Below are positions 14,701 through 25,080 of a DNA stretch of 64,000 nt, piece by piece. The stretch spans positions 11,006,471 through 11,070,470 of the forward strand of contig NC_049979.1 of NCBI RefSeq assembly GCF_000003815.2, given 5' to 3'. The position numbers and the translations under genes were made by a program. How positions within the stretch are numbered: the stretch's first letter is position 1; each line of letters begins with the position of its first letter. The notes under the pieces were generated by a model. It made no database searches, was not told the origin of the DNA, and worked only from the letters and a program-made list of their open reading frames with translations. This stretch comes from Branchiostoma floridae. Taxonomy: Eukaryota > Chordata > Leptocardii > Amphioxiformes > Branchiostomatidae.

Positions 14701-17700
14701 ATTATATATCATATCATATCATATCATATCATATCATATCATATCATATCATATAATATCATATCATATCACATCAGCTATATGTTATTGTAAATGAAAC
14801 TGCTCAGGTCTACAATAAACCAAAACTCAAAGAGAGGTACAAACAAAAAACGATAGAAACAAAAGAAAATAGTGTTAGTAGTATGAGTGAATGTTTACCA
14901 TTTTAGAACTTGATGTTATCTAATAAAGAAACGTCCGTGGTTGTTTTATCTTCAAAGTATTTGCCGTTACCTTTCCACCACAAATTCATGACACTGTGAA
15001 CATGCATTACAACTGTACTGTACTACAATATTGTTTCGACAATTAAAATAAAACAGCAAAAACTTCAGAATCATTTCCTCTTTTCAGCAAAATTAAGTCC
15101 CTTATTAAATAATTTTACAGTAATCCGTACAAAACAAACATATTTGGTTGTACTGTACTCACCAGTATGTTTTTCTGCCTTGTTTATTTTGGTTACTGTG
15201 GACACGTCCTTCAGCGTTTCCTTTGTCTTTCTTTCTGCATTCTTCACTGCCTGAAGATACACACACGATGGAGTAATTTTGTGTTGAGTTTTGCAGAGGA
15301 CATTTTCTGACTGCACAATCTTTTAGGCAATCAATTCTAAAAACGTAATATGAACATCTCTACTGCAATTATTATGGAAGCTCCTCTGTGTCGGTAGTAA
15401 TCATATTACAGTGCTAACTTTTCTTCCAACACAAAGGTATACACGGATCAAATTTTCAATGACTACTGTCGCCTTCTTCAGGAACAATACTGATAACCAA
15501 TCACTTTAGAACATAAAATCACATCTGTTACTGCTGTGACTTTACGTTCTGAAGTGATTGATCATGGGTATTAATCCTGAAGAAGGCAACAGTGGTCGTT
15601 GAAAATTTGATCTATGTACCTTTGTGTTGGAACAAAGATTAATATTGTGCATGTACTACTTAACGTCATTTATCGTAAGTATAGAAAACTGTCAGGAATT
15701 AGGCACCTTACCTTCTCAGAGGCATCTATTGTTTTCTGTTCCTTCTTTGCAGCATGTCTCTTTTGATCATAGTATCTAAAGAAAAAACAATCGATCATCA
15801 TTTCAAAGCAGCAATGATGATGTAGAACAATGGTATTGTGCATAGATCATTCTTCTCTCTTTTTACTAGCTAGCACATACAAAAAGGTTTGTATTAGTGT
15901 CTGAACATGTGACATATACTTACTTCTTGGCATTTGCATATGCTGACAGGGCCAGGTCAATGTCAATCTTCATGGGCCGGTCACTGGATGCTTCCCTCCC
16001 TACCCCTGCCTTGTCATCATCCCCCTCACTGTCAGACTCATAACCAGAGAACGGGTTCCTGTGACAAGAACACAATGTCATGTCTCCTCTCTTAAAAACA
16101 GAACAATTGCTGGATGGCATGTCCTTGTTATTAACTTGTAGCTTAACTGGTAGTCACCTCACAGTGTTCTAATTAAATGGTAAATCCTGGGAAGGGCAGC
16201 ACCCATCTTTTGGAAAGGATGTAAAATGTGGGTCCTGTGTTTGAGGCAGCTACGTCAAGCACATTAAAGGGGAAGGCATAGCAACCCCTTAGTGACCTGT
16301 AAAAATATACCATGCTATAGAAACAGCAAGGAAACTTGCTGACCTATAGCTAGGTGCCACTTGGCCTTAAAAGATGATCTAATTCATATTGTACAAACTA
16401 AGTCTAATAATATCTAACTTTAATAATATTGTAGAAAGTAATCTTCATGGTCCATACTGTAAAGACATCAGAAGTCTAACACTTTCCACCCCTCATGAAG
16501 ACCTACCTGAGGACCAGAGTGATGTGGTTACTGTCCAGCTTGAGTGACTTGATGGTGGAGGCTACAGGGTCCCCCTGTGCCTGTGCCTCCTTCACAATGT
16601 CCCAAATCTCTGTCCAGTCAATTTGGTTAGCTATGGCACTGCGAACTACCAGGATGGCCTTGTCCACCTACATTTGTGTGAGGTATAAAAACATTTTGTT
16701 ATGAGAGCTTTTTTCTGTCTTTAACCAATTGCTTTTACACATGTGACAAAATAAGGCAACTAGATGTGTCAAGCACTTAAGGAATTCAGAACAAAAAGTA
16801 ACTGTCTGAACATCATGGGAACATATCTCAAATCTCAGTATTAATTGTTCTATTGTGGAGATGGCCTGTAGGAATATAAAACTTTCGAAGATTTTTTAAA
16901 AATTGTATCTTACATTTAATAATGTATTCATAAAAATCAGAGGAATTAGTATCAGAGTTCTGTAATTCCATCGTCAGATGAGAATACCCATAAGCATAAA
17001 AACATCTGCTTTGCATGCACCCAATGACAGCTGGTTATGACCTATCACATGTTAGTTTTGGTTTTGCAAATCTAGCTCAAGGTATTGTTTGAAGCTATCT
17101 TGTGAGGATATCACTATTGTCCTTGGTGACAAGTTCTACTAGCTCTATGATATGTATAATTCTTGGAATAGACTCATTTTTTTATACTTCGATGCTCTCA
17201 CCAAATCTAAGTTCAGCTCAATCAACTGAGCTTTATGTTTGTCCTCATCCTGCACTTTCTGCAGGGTCTCCAGGCGGCGCTCATGATCCTTCTTGACATT
17301 CTCCAGTTTCTTGATGGCGACCTTCTCCTGCTGCAGGGCCTTCAGGTCCAGCCGCTGGGACTCCAGCTGAGAGAAAAACTCGTCCACCGCCTGGAGAGAA
17401 GAAAAAATTGTTTCTTTCTTTCTTTTGCTAAGGTTTTGATAAACAAGTGTTATGTAAACCTGGAATGTGCTTCACACAAAAATCATAGCAGACTTCAGAT
17501 TTTCATTGACTATGGAAGACAGAATAAGTCTAGATCTAAACGAAAACTAAGGGAATTACAGTGTGTGAGGGGACTTGATTGTGGCAGAAATACAGAACAT
17601 AAAAATAAAAAAAGATGAAATGCCCTGTTATGGAAAGAAACTGCACCTACATTTTGATATGATGTGAACATGCACACTGACTATATTTTGCAAGAGAGAA

Positions 17701-20700
17701 TTCTTACCTTGTTAAATGAAGGGAATTCTACACAGGGGCTTTTCTCATGTTGTTTGAACTGGAAGGGATGAAACTCAGCATACCTATATGAAGCAAAGGT
17801 ATGAGACAACTTCAATCAAGTATAGATGTCATAGGCTCAGCTAAAATAATCAAAGTTTAGAAAGTATACCTGTTTCAAATAGGATATGGTTATGAAGGTA
17901 AAAAAATATGGTTATGAAGGTAAGATGTTCAGGTACTGTAAGTCTCTTTAGATCCGCGGCGCCTAAAATCCGCGGTTTCGGTCAAATGACCAATCCGCGC
18001 TGTCTTCAGATTCGCGGTGGACGATGTGTGGGAAAAAGAGTTCGCGACCGAGTACTTAGCGCTAGCGCAAGTTTACGCGTAATAACACGTGGGTTGAACT
18101 ATTTTTTTTCGGCGAATTTACCGACAGTCCGTAAGGCAATATTAATCATTTTCGATAGTATTTCACTTTTGCATGGTCAGGAAAATCTCGAAAATGTTGA
18201 GACAATGTTAATTAGCGAGAAATCAAGGAGAAATTGGCAAGTTTGTGTTTAGTTCTGACGGCGGCACGGATTGGCAAGATGACGCCTTGGAGGTCATGTA
18301 GGGTCATCGGGACAGTCGATTACAGTATGGGTGAAAATGCTTCCAGCAGTGCAATTGTGCTCTAATTTAACCATAAAAAAATGCACAACTATTTATCACA
18401 TATGTTGTATGATTATAAAGGACATATATTTAAGGAGTGTGTGATTTTATACTTTATTCATTTGACAAGTAAAGGTGTTTGTATCTTCTTTTAAAAAAGT
18501 GTTCGCCCATGCTGCTTTGGAAATCCCAAGCTAGTCACAACAAGCTTGTAGAAGCGTCGGTTTTTGGTTGTTTAAAAGAGCCTTTCTATGGAAGTGCAAA
18601 CATCGATTCAGGAATAAAAAGGTCAAATACAGGTTGGTTGACAACTGGAGCACAGAGTGAACATTTTATAGAAACTGTAGGCATGATTTTTTTGTCTTTT
18701 TCTCGGCGTCTTGATTCCAAGCCAAGCTCGTCAAGAACAAAGGATTATGGCGATCGAGGTTTCAGACAACTTTGTAGCTTTGCATTTTCGAATTCTGTGA
18801 ATCAAACAGTGGTCAACGGCAGCTACTAAGTATATTTCAGTACGAATATGATGGAGTGTAAACCGAAGTTATGGAAGAGAACGCTGGAATAGAACTTCAA
18901 AGTGATCCGATGTTACGAGAAATTATGCTGCGCGTGGCCTCGTAAATTTTTTTTTTTCGGCACGCGGTATGCGGCCGATTTTGTTTTCCTTTACTGTTCT
19001 TTGTAAGAAGTAACTAAATTATTGAAGCCAGGCATTACTTGTGTACATATGTATACTTTGAATAAAATTTTGATATCGTTTACATGATCGCATGTGTGTT
19101 GTTTTTGCATCACTCCTTGCTTTTATCTTACTAGTATCTCGAGGTCGGCCGTGAATTTGGGGAGGGGGGCACATTTGCACCAAACACATCCGCGGAGAAG
19201 TAGATTCGCGGCACGAAGGTCTCCGCGAATACCGCGAATCTAAAAACACCCCGGAAATAAAGAGACTTACAGTAAACAATATCTAAAGGCAAATCAATCT
19301 CTACAACTGGATAAAGTTTGGAGATCTTAGGCCAGTGTAGTGATTGACTTGCCTTTATGTTTATATCAATATGATATAGATGATCATAAACATGTGTTTG
19401 ACTATGTGCTCACTTTCTTTGGAAAGTTGTCATACTGATATCATGTAGTGTATCTCTATGTTAGCTATGTTGTATAGTTACTTACGTTAACAACTCTTCA
19501 GCAGGGCCTCCGTCTTGTTTTGGTTTCTTCTCTCTCTTTTGCACAATGTAGCCCTATAACATAGTAATAGGCACACTTATTAACAATAACCAATACATGC
19601 AACATTGGCCCAGATTATCAACAGAAAAGCCCTGTGCGTCATGTACATACATATTTCTATGTCTATGTCTAGCCTGGGAAAACACACATTTCAATGCAAA
19701 ATGTTAAGAAAGTGTGGTGTCCTCAAAACACCAACAGCTAAATGTTTGCATTTGATCTAATGTTAGGGCTTCACACAGAAGAGTTCAAATTATTCTTTGA
19801 AAGCCATTGCAACATGAGTAGAGGCCTGTGCAAAATATCAACCAGTCCAGAACATCCGATTGGAACATAATCACAGCCCAGGTAAATTCAAGAACCCACA
19901 TCCATAAGAAGACGGTCACCACTTGTACCTGACATGGCTGTGAACCTGACGCCTCCAAAAACTTCTCAGCTTCCACCAAGGCTGCCATGAGCTGTGGCAG
20001 GTCTGTAGAAAAACAAAACAATGTCATGACACAAACTTCCATTAACAGTAGCATCAGGTTGGTATATCAGTTGTATGCATACTTCCAGGAAGAAGAACAA
20101 GAAAAAAAGCAGCAGACTATCTTTAATACTCATTTGACTGACCTTGCGAGACATCGAAGTCTCTCCCCACCTTGGCACCTTCAGGAAATCCTGCATTCAA
20201 CAGACAATGGTCCAGGACTGCAGGACCGTACACTGAAAATAGAACAACAGCAGTTAGACACAAAACATGGTGTACATAAACATAGTAATTAGTATGCCAT
20301 TGGGAGTATTCTGCTGTTTGGAGGTCTCCAATATACCTTTTGCCAGATACATGTACATCATTACCTGCTTATGAAAGTAGTTTTATACAAGTGAGCTATA
20401 AAATGTTGGTCAGAATCACATTTTACATCAGATTACAGTTTGAGCACTACAAATCAATAACAAGTAGTATATTAAGGACAGGTCAAATCATTATACCTAG
20501 TTTGGAATTCAGGATGCGCTTCAGGGCATCTCCAGACTTTGCCTCAACCATCACTTCTCTTAGGCTGCAAAACACAGATGATGTTCAGTCATTAGAACTT
20601 CTCATCATAAAGAACATCTTACTTTACATATGTACAACAAGAAATTCTACAGATGCACAGAATGCTATATCTTTTAAAAGCAAACCTGGTTGTTATATAT

Positions 20701-23518
20701 AAAGTATTGCGCATATATAGAGCAGTGATGCATTTCACTTTCTTACCTTACCCATGATGGACATTTACTATAATATAGTTCATGTTGAGACTTTCTCCTT
20801 ATGCTTCCCTCTCCTTGGGCAGATCGGCAAGACTTGTATGTGTACAGCCTTTTAACTCCTTATCCTTCATATAACTGACATTTACCAATCCATCAAGATA
20901 CAGGAGGGCCTTATAGGTGATTTAAAAAATGGATACACTACAATTCTTTGTTAAACTCTGTTCTTACTTTTCTAAGCTCTTTTGCACAATGTAGCCCTAT
21001 AACATAGTCATAATAATAGGCACACTCATTAACAGTTGATAACCAATACATGCAACATTGGACCAGATTATCAACAGAAAATCCCTGTACGTCATGTACA
21101 TACATATGACTGATATTTACCAATCCATCAATCTATAGGAGAGCCTTACAGGTGATTAAGAAAATGGATACACTACAATGGATACACTTCATTGATCTCT
21201 GTTCTTACTTTTCTAAGCTGATGAGAGGCTGAGGGGGGCGAGCCAGTTCCAGGGGGTACTTTTCCCGGACGGCAAACCTGACATCGTCTCCTTCTGTCCT
21301 GGTCCTCAGCAGGTTCAGGATGGTGTACTCATAGTCTGTCAGGATCAGGTTGCCCTGGAAATACACAAAAAACTTTTTTCTTTCCTTTCTGCAATTGAAA
21401 TTCATTTGTGCAATTTATATCTTGACAAATGATCAAATACTAATTTCTAAGTGTCCCCAAAAATTACAAAAGAATCAATTTATTGTGTTCTCCTCAGTAT
21501 ATGCATGTTTAAAGCCCCGCTCGGGCAAGGTCTGAGGGGTTGCGTTCGTCAATTTGGAAGGGGACGAAAAGCCAGTATATAAATGAACACAACGTACATA
21601 GGAGTGTGTGGGCTGCATTGCACTACTATCATTAGCTACACATACTATGTGTAGCTATATTTATGTACACATATAAGTATAGCTATAGTACTCCAATTAG
21701 CATTTCACTTTACCTACCCTATCATAAAGTTCCACAATAAGGTGGTACGCTGCCTCGTTCTCTCCAAACTGCATGTCTACAATCCTGTCCGACCCCAGCT
21801 GCTGAATGCTGATGAGACGCCTTGTCCGCAGGTGTTTACGCAGCTGAAACAGTATCAACCCATACAAAACACCTTTCAACATCACCATACCATTGGGAGA
21901 GAAGATTGCATGTTAAATCACACGCAGTGACACATCAAAGAAGGTTAGATACCCAGGTAATAAGATATTGGATAAGTTTAGAAAACATTCAAAATTTCTA
22001 AGATAGCATACTCTTTCAAAAGTGCCCAGTCACTTGAATGAGCAACTTCTGAATTGTGTATATATAATGACCTTTGTCCATATTATATCAACAAGGCCTC
22101 TGACTTCATTCAAACTTGTGAGCCTGGGCATGGCAATGAGTGGAATAGAATGGCTTGCTAAGACATCTATTACTTCCTCAACAGAAGATTATGTTGTTTA
22201 GTTAAGTTAACTATACAGATTAAGAAATAACAGCTCACCTTCATGCTGAAGCCAGAGGGCATCATGTTCTTGGGCCAGTCAAAAGAAGTGGCATAGAGCC
22301 GCGTGCCTGACTCAAGCAACAGCATCTTCTTCTCATCAGTTCTGTTCAAGAAGAAAATGTCATATTATTCGTATATATTCTGATGGTATGGAACAGAAAG
22401 TGTCAAAGTAGCCTGGGCAACCATCCTATTTCTACCAGGGCTCCTTGTACTCGCTGCCACCCCGGAAGAAATATGAATGTAGGATGGTACCCAGACTGGT
22501 TTTGCAGCACACAGCTGCACCAAAGACCTCCTTGGCTGCACAGAGGTTCAGCAAGGAGGTACATGTATGTACTAAACCTGGTATCAAAACCTATTATACA
22601 GGCTTTTCATTTTCATCATAGTAATTCTGATTTGAATCCCATGGTGTCCATATTATTGGCAGGTAATTGCAAACCAACATATGGTGCAGATGACATCAAA
22701 AGACTCAAATAAATAGCTGCTGAGGTTCTTTTGTCCTTATGGACAGCATAAGCAAAACCTCAGCAGTTAAACATGTGACTGGTATTGAACCTCATTGATG
22801 AAAGTTTGTTTGAAATTTACAGTGTAAACAATTCAATCTGATGAAACACACTCACTCACTATCCATTGCTTGATACTGCTGCAAAAAAACATGCCCATGT
22901 CAATATTATTCATAATCGTAGCAGAAATATATCGAAATGGGAAGAACTTAATCTTACTTGACCAGCTTGATGAGATAAGTCTTGTTGTCGATGTCATAGA
23001 CATTGGCCACCCTCATGCCCAAAACACTGAAAGTGAAACATGAGGATTGTTTCCATATCAGTGACATTGCAGAATCATTCTTATACCAGTTTTCTTGATG
23101 ACATCTACCATTGAATTACAGTTACTCTGAATCAGTATCTATGTTGAGAAAATACGGTAAGTGAGGATATATACAAAGTAAAAGAATATAGGTTACACAA
23201 AAGTGGTAAGGTCAAAGGTTAAAATTCACATGCATATGTGACATGATTGGCAGGTCCTTGGCAAGACTATAAAAAATGGACGTCCTTAAGTATGAAGCAG
23301 TTCGAACGTTTGTACAGAGGTTTAGCCCAACATTTACAAAACAACGCCAATATGACATACTAACAGTTATTTGGTCGGCGCAGTAAGGAAGTAAAATAAA
23401 GATAGAGAGGGGAGGGGGGCGGATACTTCATCCATACGTCAGAGAACGTGGTGGCTTACCTGTCCTTGATTTCGGTGAGGATGGCCCTCAGATCAACAGT
23501 GCTGAATCTACCCTTCAT
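2736..23518 (-). CDS. NEMF: NEMF / Rqc2 ribosome-associated quality control factor (35 coding exons, ~1,122 aa)
   Basis: NEMF binds 60S subunits carrying stalled peptidyl-tRNA, recruits the E3 ligase Listerin and directs C-terminal tailing. Exons in transcript order: 23518-23460, 23026-22958, 22341-22239, 21843-21718, 21354-21209, 20564-20497, 20232-20143, 20002-19929, 19553-19486, 17783-17708, 17390-17202, 16667-16507, 16058-15924, 15775-15712, 15250-15163, 14545-14442, 14081-14019, 13330-13218, 12809-12752, 12611-12553, 12195-12106, 11219-10960, 10542-10423, 9699-9612, 9133-9090, 8035-7900, 7426-7376, 6826-6749, 6205-6103, 5776-5687, 5059-4977, 4302-4199, 3775-3732, 3406-3327, 2819-2736. 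Each has GT/AG borders and matching phases. NFACT-N starts [12 protein letters not shown]9 and D96-R97 (GSDRIVD), needed for tailing in yeast Rqc2, are present. Exon 11 is a coiled coil. NFACT-R covers exons 15-20 ([30 protein letters not shown]). A Lys/Glu-rich linker follows, then NFACT-C ([11 protein letters not shown]). Exon 15 appears to lack one base. Exons 22-27 are the least conserved; exon 23 borders are least certain. Confidence 0.95.
4951..4976. repeat. (CAAA)n microsatellite abutting the NEMF exon 31 splice donor
   Basis: Repeats of CAAA on the plus strand read as GTTTTG followed by GTTTG units on the transcript strand. They start exactly at the end of exon 31 (4977). The donor is therefore the first unit of the repeat and lacks the usual GTRAGT consensus. 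Confidence 0.8.
5105..5281. mobile_element. Palindromic MITE, family with TACAGTNAAACCTG ends (copy a)
   Basis: The left end TACAGTAGAACCTG is mirrored by CAGGTTTGATGGTA at the right end, with GTGGTCACTTGTACAG just inside. It lies in a NEMF intron. Three further fragments with the same ends or the same interior occur in the window (13361-13487, 45047-45140, 61375-61510). No coding capacity. Confidence 0.7.
8129..8549. mobile_element. hAT-like MITE, 421 bp, perfect 17-bp TIR and 8-bp TSD
   Basis: TAGGGCTGTGTACCTAA at 8129-8145 is repeated as an exact reverse complement at 8533-8549. The element is flanked by perfect 8-bp direct repeats GACATAAG (8121-8128 and 8550-8557). An 8-bp target duplication and this TIR are typical of hAT transposons. 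Just inside each end are tandem GGTACA units in opposite orientation, so the transcript can form long hairpins. No transposase; inserted in a NEMF intron. Confidence 0.92.
8590..8880. repeat. Putative dispersed repeat in NEMF intron
   Basis: A block of different composition lies in this NEMF intron, with segments such as CTTTAATGTGCTTGA, GGGCGCCCCAAG and TTTGCAAGGGCACAGC. The first segment resembles, in reverse, the AAGCACATTAAAG segment of the SINE tail at 16185-16345. Ends and target duplications were not found, so this is a tentative repeat call. Confidence 0.35.
10695..10735. repeat. (CAAA)n microsatellite in NEMF intron
   Basis: Tandem CAAA units followed by an A-rich tract, between exons 22 and 23. 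Confidence 0.7.
13361..13487. mobile_element. TACAGTNAAACCTG-family MITE, copy b (right end truncated)
   Basis: It begins TACAGTCAAACCCGTTC followed by AAGTGACCACCTCT. Its interior (ATAATTTTTTGCATTGACACAAGC through ATCCTGTCTACGGTGACTAC, read in pieces) is the reverse complement of the interior of copy d at 61375-61510. It starts 30 bp past the upper edge of NEMF exon 18, in the intron. Confidence 0.65.
14656..14776. repeat. Compound pentanucleotide microsatellite (GTCAT/TATCA)n
   Basis: A block of GTCAT units passes into CATCA units and then many perfect ATATC units. It lies in the NEMF intron between exons 15 and 16. An open frame through it is an artefact of the repeat. Confidence 0.95.
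15163..15250 (-). pseudogene. NEMF: NEMF exon 15 with apparent 1-base deletion (frameshift) in an A-run
   Basis: This entry marks a lesion inside an otherwise intact gene, not a dead gene. The exon reads [27 protein letters not shown] in frame from exon 14. It then loses frame at a run of five A (plus-strand T-run 15170-15174). With six A the frame reads KTYW and joins exon 16 (FEKFLWF), restoring the YWFEKF motif of NFACT-R. The observed exon is 88 nt; phases on both sides require 89. The sum of all 35 exons is divisible by three only with that base. A homopolymer sequencing error is the simplest explanation; a real null allele is the alternative. Confidence 0.8.
15424..15632. mobile_element. 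Foldback element, 209 bp near-palindrome
   Basis: TTCCAACACAAAGGTA at 15424-15439 has its exact reverse complement at 15617-15632. The homology continues inward on both arms through ATCAAATTTTCAA, CGCCTTCTTCAGGA and AATCACTT to a central loop near 15525. Whole-length palindromy is typical of foldback MITEs. It sits between NEMF exons 14 and 15. Confidence 0.88.
16185..16345. mobile_element. 5'-truncated SINE fragment
   Basis: It shares ordered blocks with the tRNA-derived SINE near the window end: AATCCTGGG, AGGATGTAAAATGTGGG, GTTNGAGG, AAGGGGAAGGGC/GGCA and GCTATAGAAACAG. The tRNA-like head is missing. It lies in a NEMF intron just above exon 13. Confidence 0.6.
17885..17923. repeat. Two-copy direct repeat next to a transposon end
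   Basis: TATGGTTATGAAGGTAA occurs twice in succession, separated by a short A-run, 13 bp before the 1337-bp transposon. Confidence 0.7.
17936..19272. mobile_element. Non-autonomous DNA transposon, 1337 bp, TIR CTGTAAGTCTCTTTA, TA-flanked
   Basis: CTGTAAGTCTCTTTA at 17936-17950 is exactly inverted at 19258-19272, and TA precedes and follows the element. Both subterminal regions carry repeats of (G)ATTCGCGG/CCGCGG in inverted arrangement. Composition and CpG content differ sharply from the surrounding AT-rich intron. Two open stretches inside (about 115 codons each) match no transposase I recognise. The element fills most of the NEMF intron between exons 9 and 10. TA flanks suggest a Tc1/mariner-like or other TA-targeting superfamily, which I cannot fix. 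Confidence 0.88.
19534..19654. repeat. Source copy of a dispersed duplication spanning the start of NEMF exon 9
   Basis: This segment covers the 5' end of exon 9, its splice acceptor and the adjacent intron. It recurs with about 90% identity at 20977-21107. Confidence 0.85.
20868..21219. repeat. Composite intronic duplication creating a chimeric pseudo-exon
   Basis: 20868-20978 duplicates 21102-21219, the donor end of NEMF exon 5 with its intron. Fused to it is 20977-21107, a copy of the acceptor end of exon 9. The junction leaves a 29-nt segment (20996 down to 20968) bounded by an intact AG acceptor and GTAAGAAC donor, reading GYIVQKSLE. Its phases do not fit between exons 5 and 6, so inclusion would break the NEMF frame. 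Confidence 0.8.
22408..22505. mobile_element. Short foldback repeat
   Basis: GCCTGGGCAACCATCCTA near the left end is roughly mirrored by TAGGATGGTACCCAGACTGG at the right. It lies in the intron between NEMF exons 2 and 3. A palindromic MITE relic is likely; boundaries are approximate. Confidence 0.5.
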
Positions 23519-24128
23519 TTCTGATACTCACGTCTTATTTGATAACGATCGATAGTCACAAAAGGACCAAATTGACGACCGAATTTTAGATACGCATCCA
23601 AAATAACAAACTTAGTCCGCCATCTTGGCTAGCAGGGAAATTCTATTCGAAGAATAGGGGTGTCCTTTCCCACATTCCCATTGCATTTGAATTTCTAGAA
23701 TATAACGATGACGTTTGCAGACATTTCCAATATTGGAAGCTGTTGAATATAACCGTATCAACAGTTACCATGGCCTAAGTATGACATAGATCAAAAGAGC
23801 AATTCTTGGCGTAGATAGTAATTTCTGTCGTCAACCCAGGGAGCAATGGGACAGTCTATAAGGATGCATTGCCGGAAGTCAGCGACTGTGCCATTGCGAG
23901 CCTGATTGTGCCACTTTGCATAAAGGACGTCCCTGCAAAGAATCAAATCTTTTACAAGGTACTTCATAACGCCGTTACATGCTAATTGAATGTGAGCAGA
24001 AAATAATTTTTAGTGAACAATACTGGAAAATTCATTGATCTGGAGCCAGTCAAGTGATTATACTTCTACCTTGAGTGAGAGGATGAGATATGAAATTTGA
24101 CATGAAATTTTTTGTTTTGTTTCCAGCA
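23519..24128. promoter_or_regulatory. Shared NEMF / MKRN2OS-like head-to-head promoter interval
   Basis: Two divergently oriented genes start 610 bp apart. On the minus strand, 23630-23615 reads AGCCAAGATGGCGGAC, matching the YY1 consensus AANATGGCGGC common at housekeeping promoters and placed about 100 bp upstream of the NEMF ATG. The rest should include both 5' UTRs and the 5' UTR intron of the plus-strand gene. I saw no clear TATA box. Confidence 0.6.
23615..23630 (-). promoter_or_regulatory. YY1-like motif upstream of NEMF
   Basis: AAGATGGCGG in a 16-bp context on the NEMF strand, in the position typical of YY1-bound housekeeping initiators. Motif match only. Confidence 0.5.
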
Positions 24129-24767
24129 ATGGCAGCGTCCAGGAAGCAGGTGCGAATCCTCTGCTTCAGGCACGACACCTGCCATCCCACAACCGACATC
24201 TTGTGCCTGGACGTTCCCCCCACCTGTCCCCTGTGTAGCAGACCCATCCAAACCCTCCTGGACCCACCGTTCGCCATCCCTTATCCTTTTGTAGATGGGC
24301 ACTCTCGTCCCTTCAGCATGGTGGTGAAACCAACACGTGGATCGTTCCTGTCAGACTACCGCAGATCCGACGACTTACATGTTGGGGTTACGAACTCAGA
24401 AAAAGTGGTGTTTAACTTTGATGAAACAGGCGTTCACAGAGATACAACAGGCTGGGAAGAATGCATCACAGTCCGACTTCTTCAAGACAAGGACTTTGAG
24501 CTTCGAGAATGCTGGGATAAACGTTTGAACAATTATGGGTTGTGCTGGAGGCCTGAGTCATATGATGAAAAAGACAACAACTGTTTTGACTTTGTGCTTG
24601 GGTTCCTGAGATACGTAGGATATGACTATGTTAACACAGAAGCGTTAAGAAGTAGACCAGAGTTCTGTAAGACAATGGTCCTTCCCCAAGGTGTTAAAGC
24701 TGGGAGGTACATTGATCTTTTCAGAAGATTAGAGCGGGAGGGTTTTGTTGTTGATAAAACATTGTGA
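24129..24767 (+). CDS. MKRN2OS-like protein, 212 aa
   Basis: A 213-codon frame in a single coding exon encodes MAASRKQVRILCFRHDTCH to FVVDKTL. It resembles vertebrate MKRN2 opposite-strand protein, a conserved protein without a known biochemical role. Shared features are an N-terminal CxxC-type pair (CPLCSRP), PIPYPFVDGHS, a PTRGSFLSDYRR block, LHVGVTNSEKVVFNFDE, GWEECITVRLL and a cysteine/asparagine motif (DNNCFDFVL). I chose the ATG at 24129 because it lies 2 bases after a strong acceptor (TTTGTTTCCAG, ending 24126). An in-frame ATG 39 bases upstream would fall in that intron. This implies a non-coding first exon near the NEMF promoter. No signal peptide or membrane segment is visible. Family identity is from recalled similarity and is moderately secure; function is unknown. 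Confidence 0.85.
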   Translation: MAASRKQVRILCFRHDTCHPTTDILCLDVPPTCPLCSRPIQTLLDPPFAIPYPFVDGHSRPFSMVVKPTRGSFLSDYRRSDDLHVGVTNSEKVVFNFDETGVHRDTTGWEECITVRLLQDKDFELRECWDKRLNNYGLCWRPESYDEKDNNCFDFVLGFLRYVGYDYVNTEALRSRPEFCKTMVLPQGVKAGRYIDLFRRLEREGFVVDKTL

Positions 24768-25074
24768 AACAAGAACTTGGCTGCCATATTTTTGGCTAAA
24801 TTGGACAGTATTCCATTATCTATTCACATTGGTAGTTTAAACAATTTTGTAGTACAGTTGTGAAATGCAAGGGAGACATTTTGTTGTGAATGTATGCTGG
24901 AGACAAAATCAAGGAAATATAATATACCACTGCAAAACTTTCAAAATCAGCTAGCGGTCTGTCAGACACCTCAAACAACCTCAAATGACCATTGGCTCTA
25001 ATATGCAGTGCACATAGGGCAACCTTGTGTGATGCTCTGGATACATTGTTTACTAGTATGCATACTAGCATATG

Positions 25075-25080
25075 AATAAA
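25075..25080 (+). terminator. Candidate polyadenylation signal for the MKRN2OS-like gene
   Basis: AATAAA lies 308 bp after the stop codon, the nearest canonical hexamer on this strand. Cleavage site not established. Confidence 0.4.

Noticed and set aside
14383-14793. 136-codon frame on the plus strand
   Set aside because: It is partly antisense to NEMF exon 16 and partly translation of a pentanucleotide microsatellite.
17908-18829. Two frames of about 115 codons inside the 1337-bp transposon
   Set aside because: No recognisable transposase motif and no intact domain, so they are not called as genes.
21634-21656. 23-bp palindrome AGCTACACATA / TATGTGTAGCT
   Set aside because: Short AT-rich palindromes are common here and no further structure supports a function.
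24090-24128. Longer N-terminus for the MKRN2OS-like protein from an upstream ATG
   Set aside because: A strong pyrimidine-rich acceptor ends two bases before the downstream ATG, so the upstream bases look intronic.
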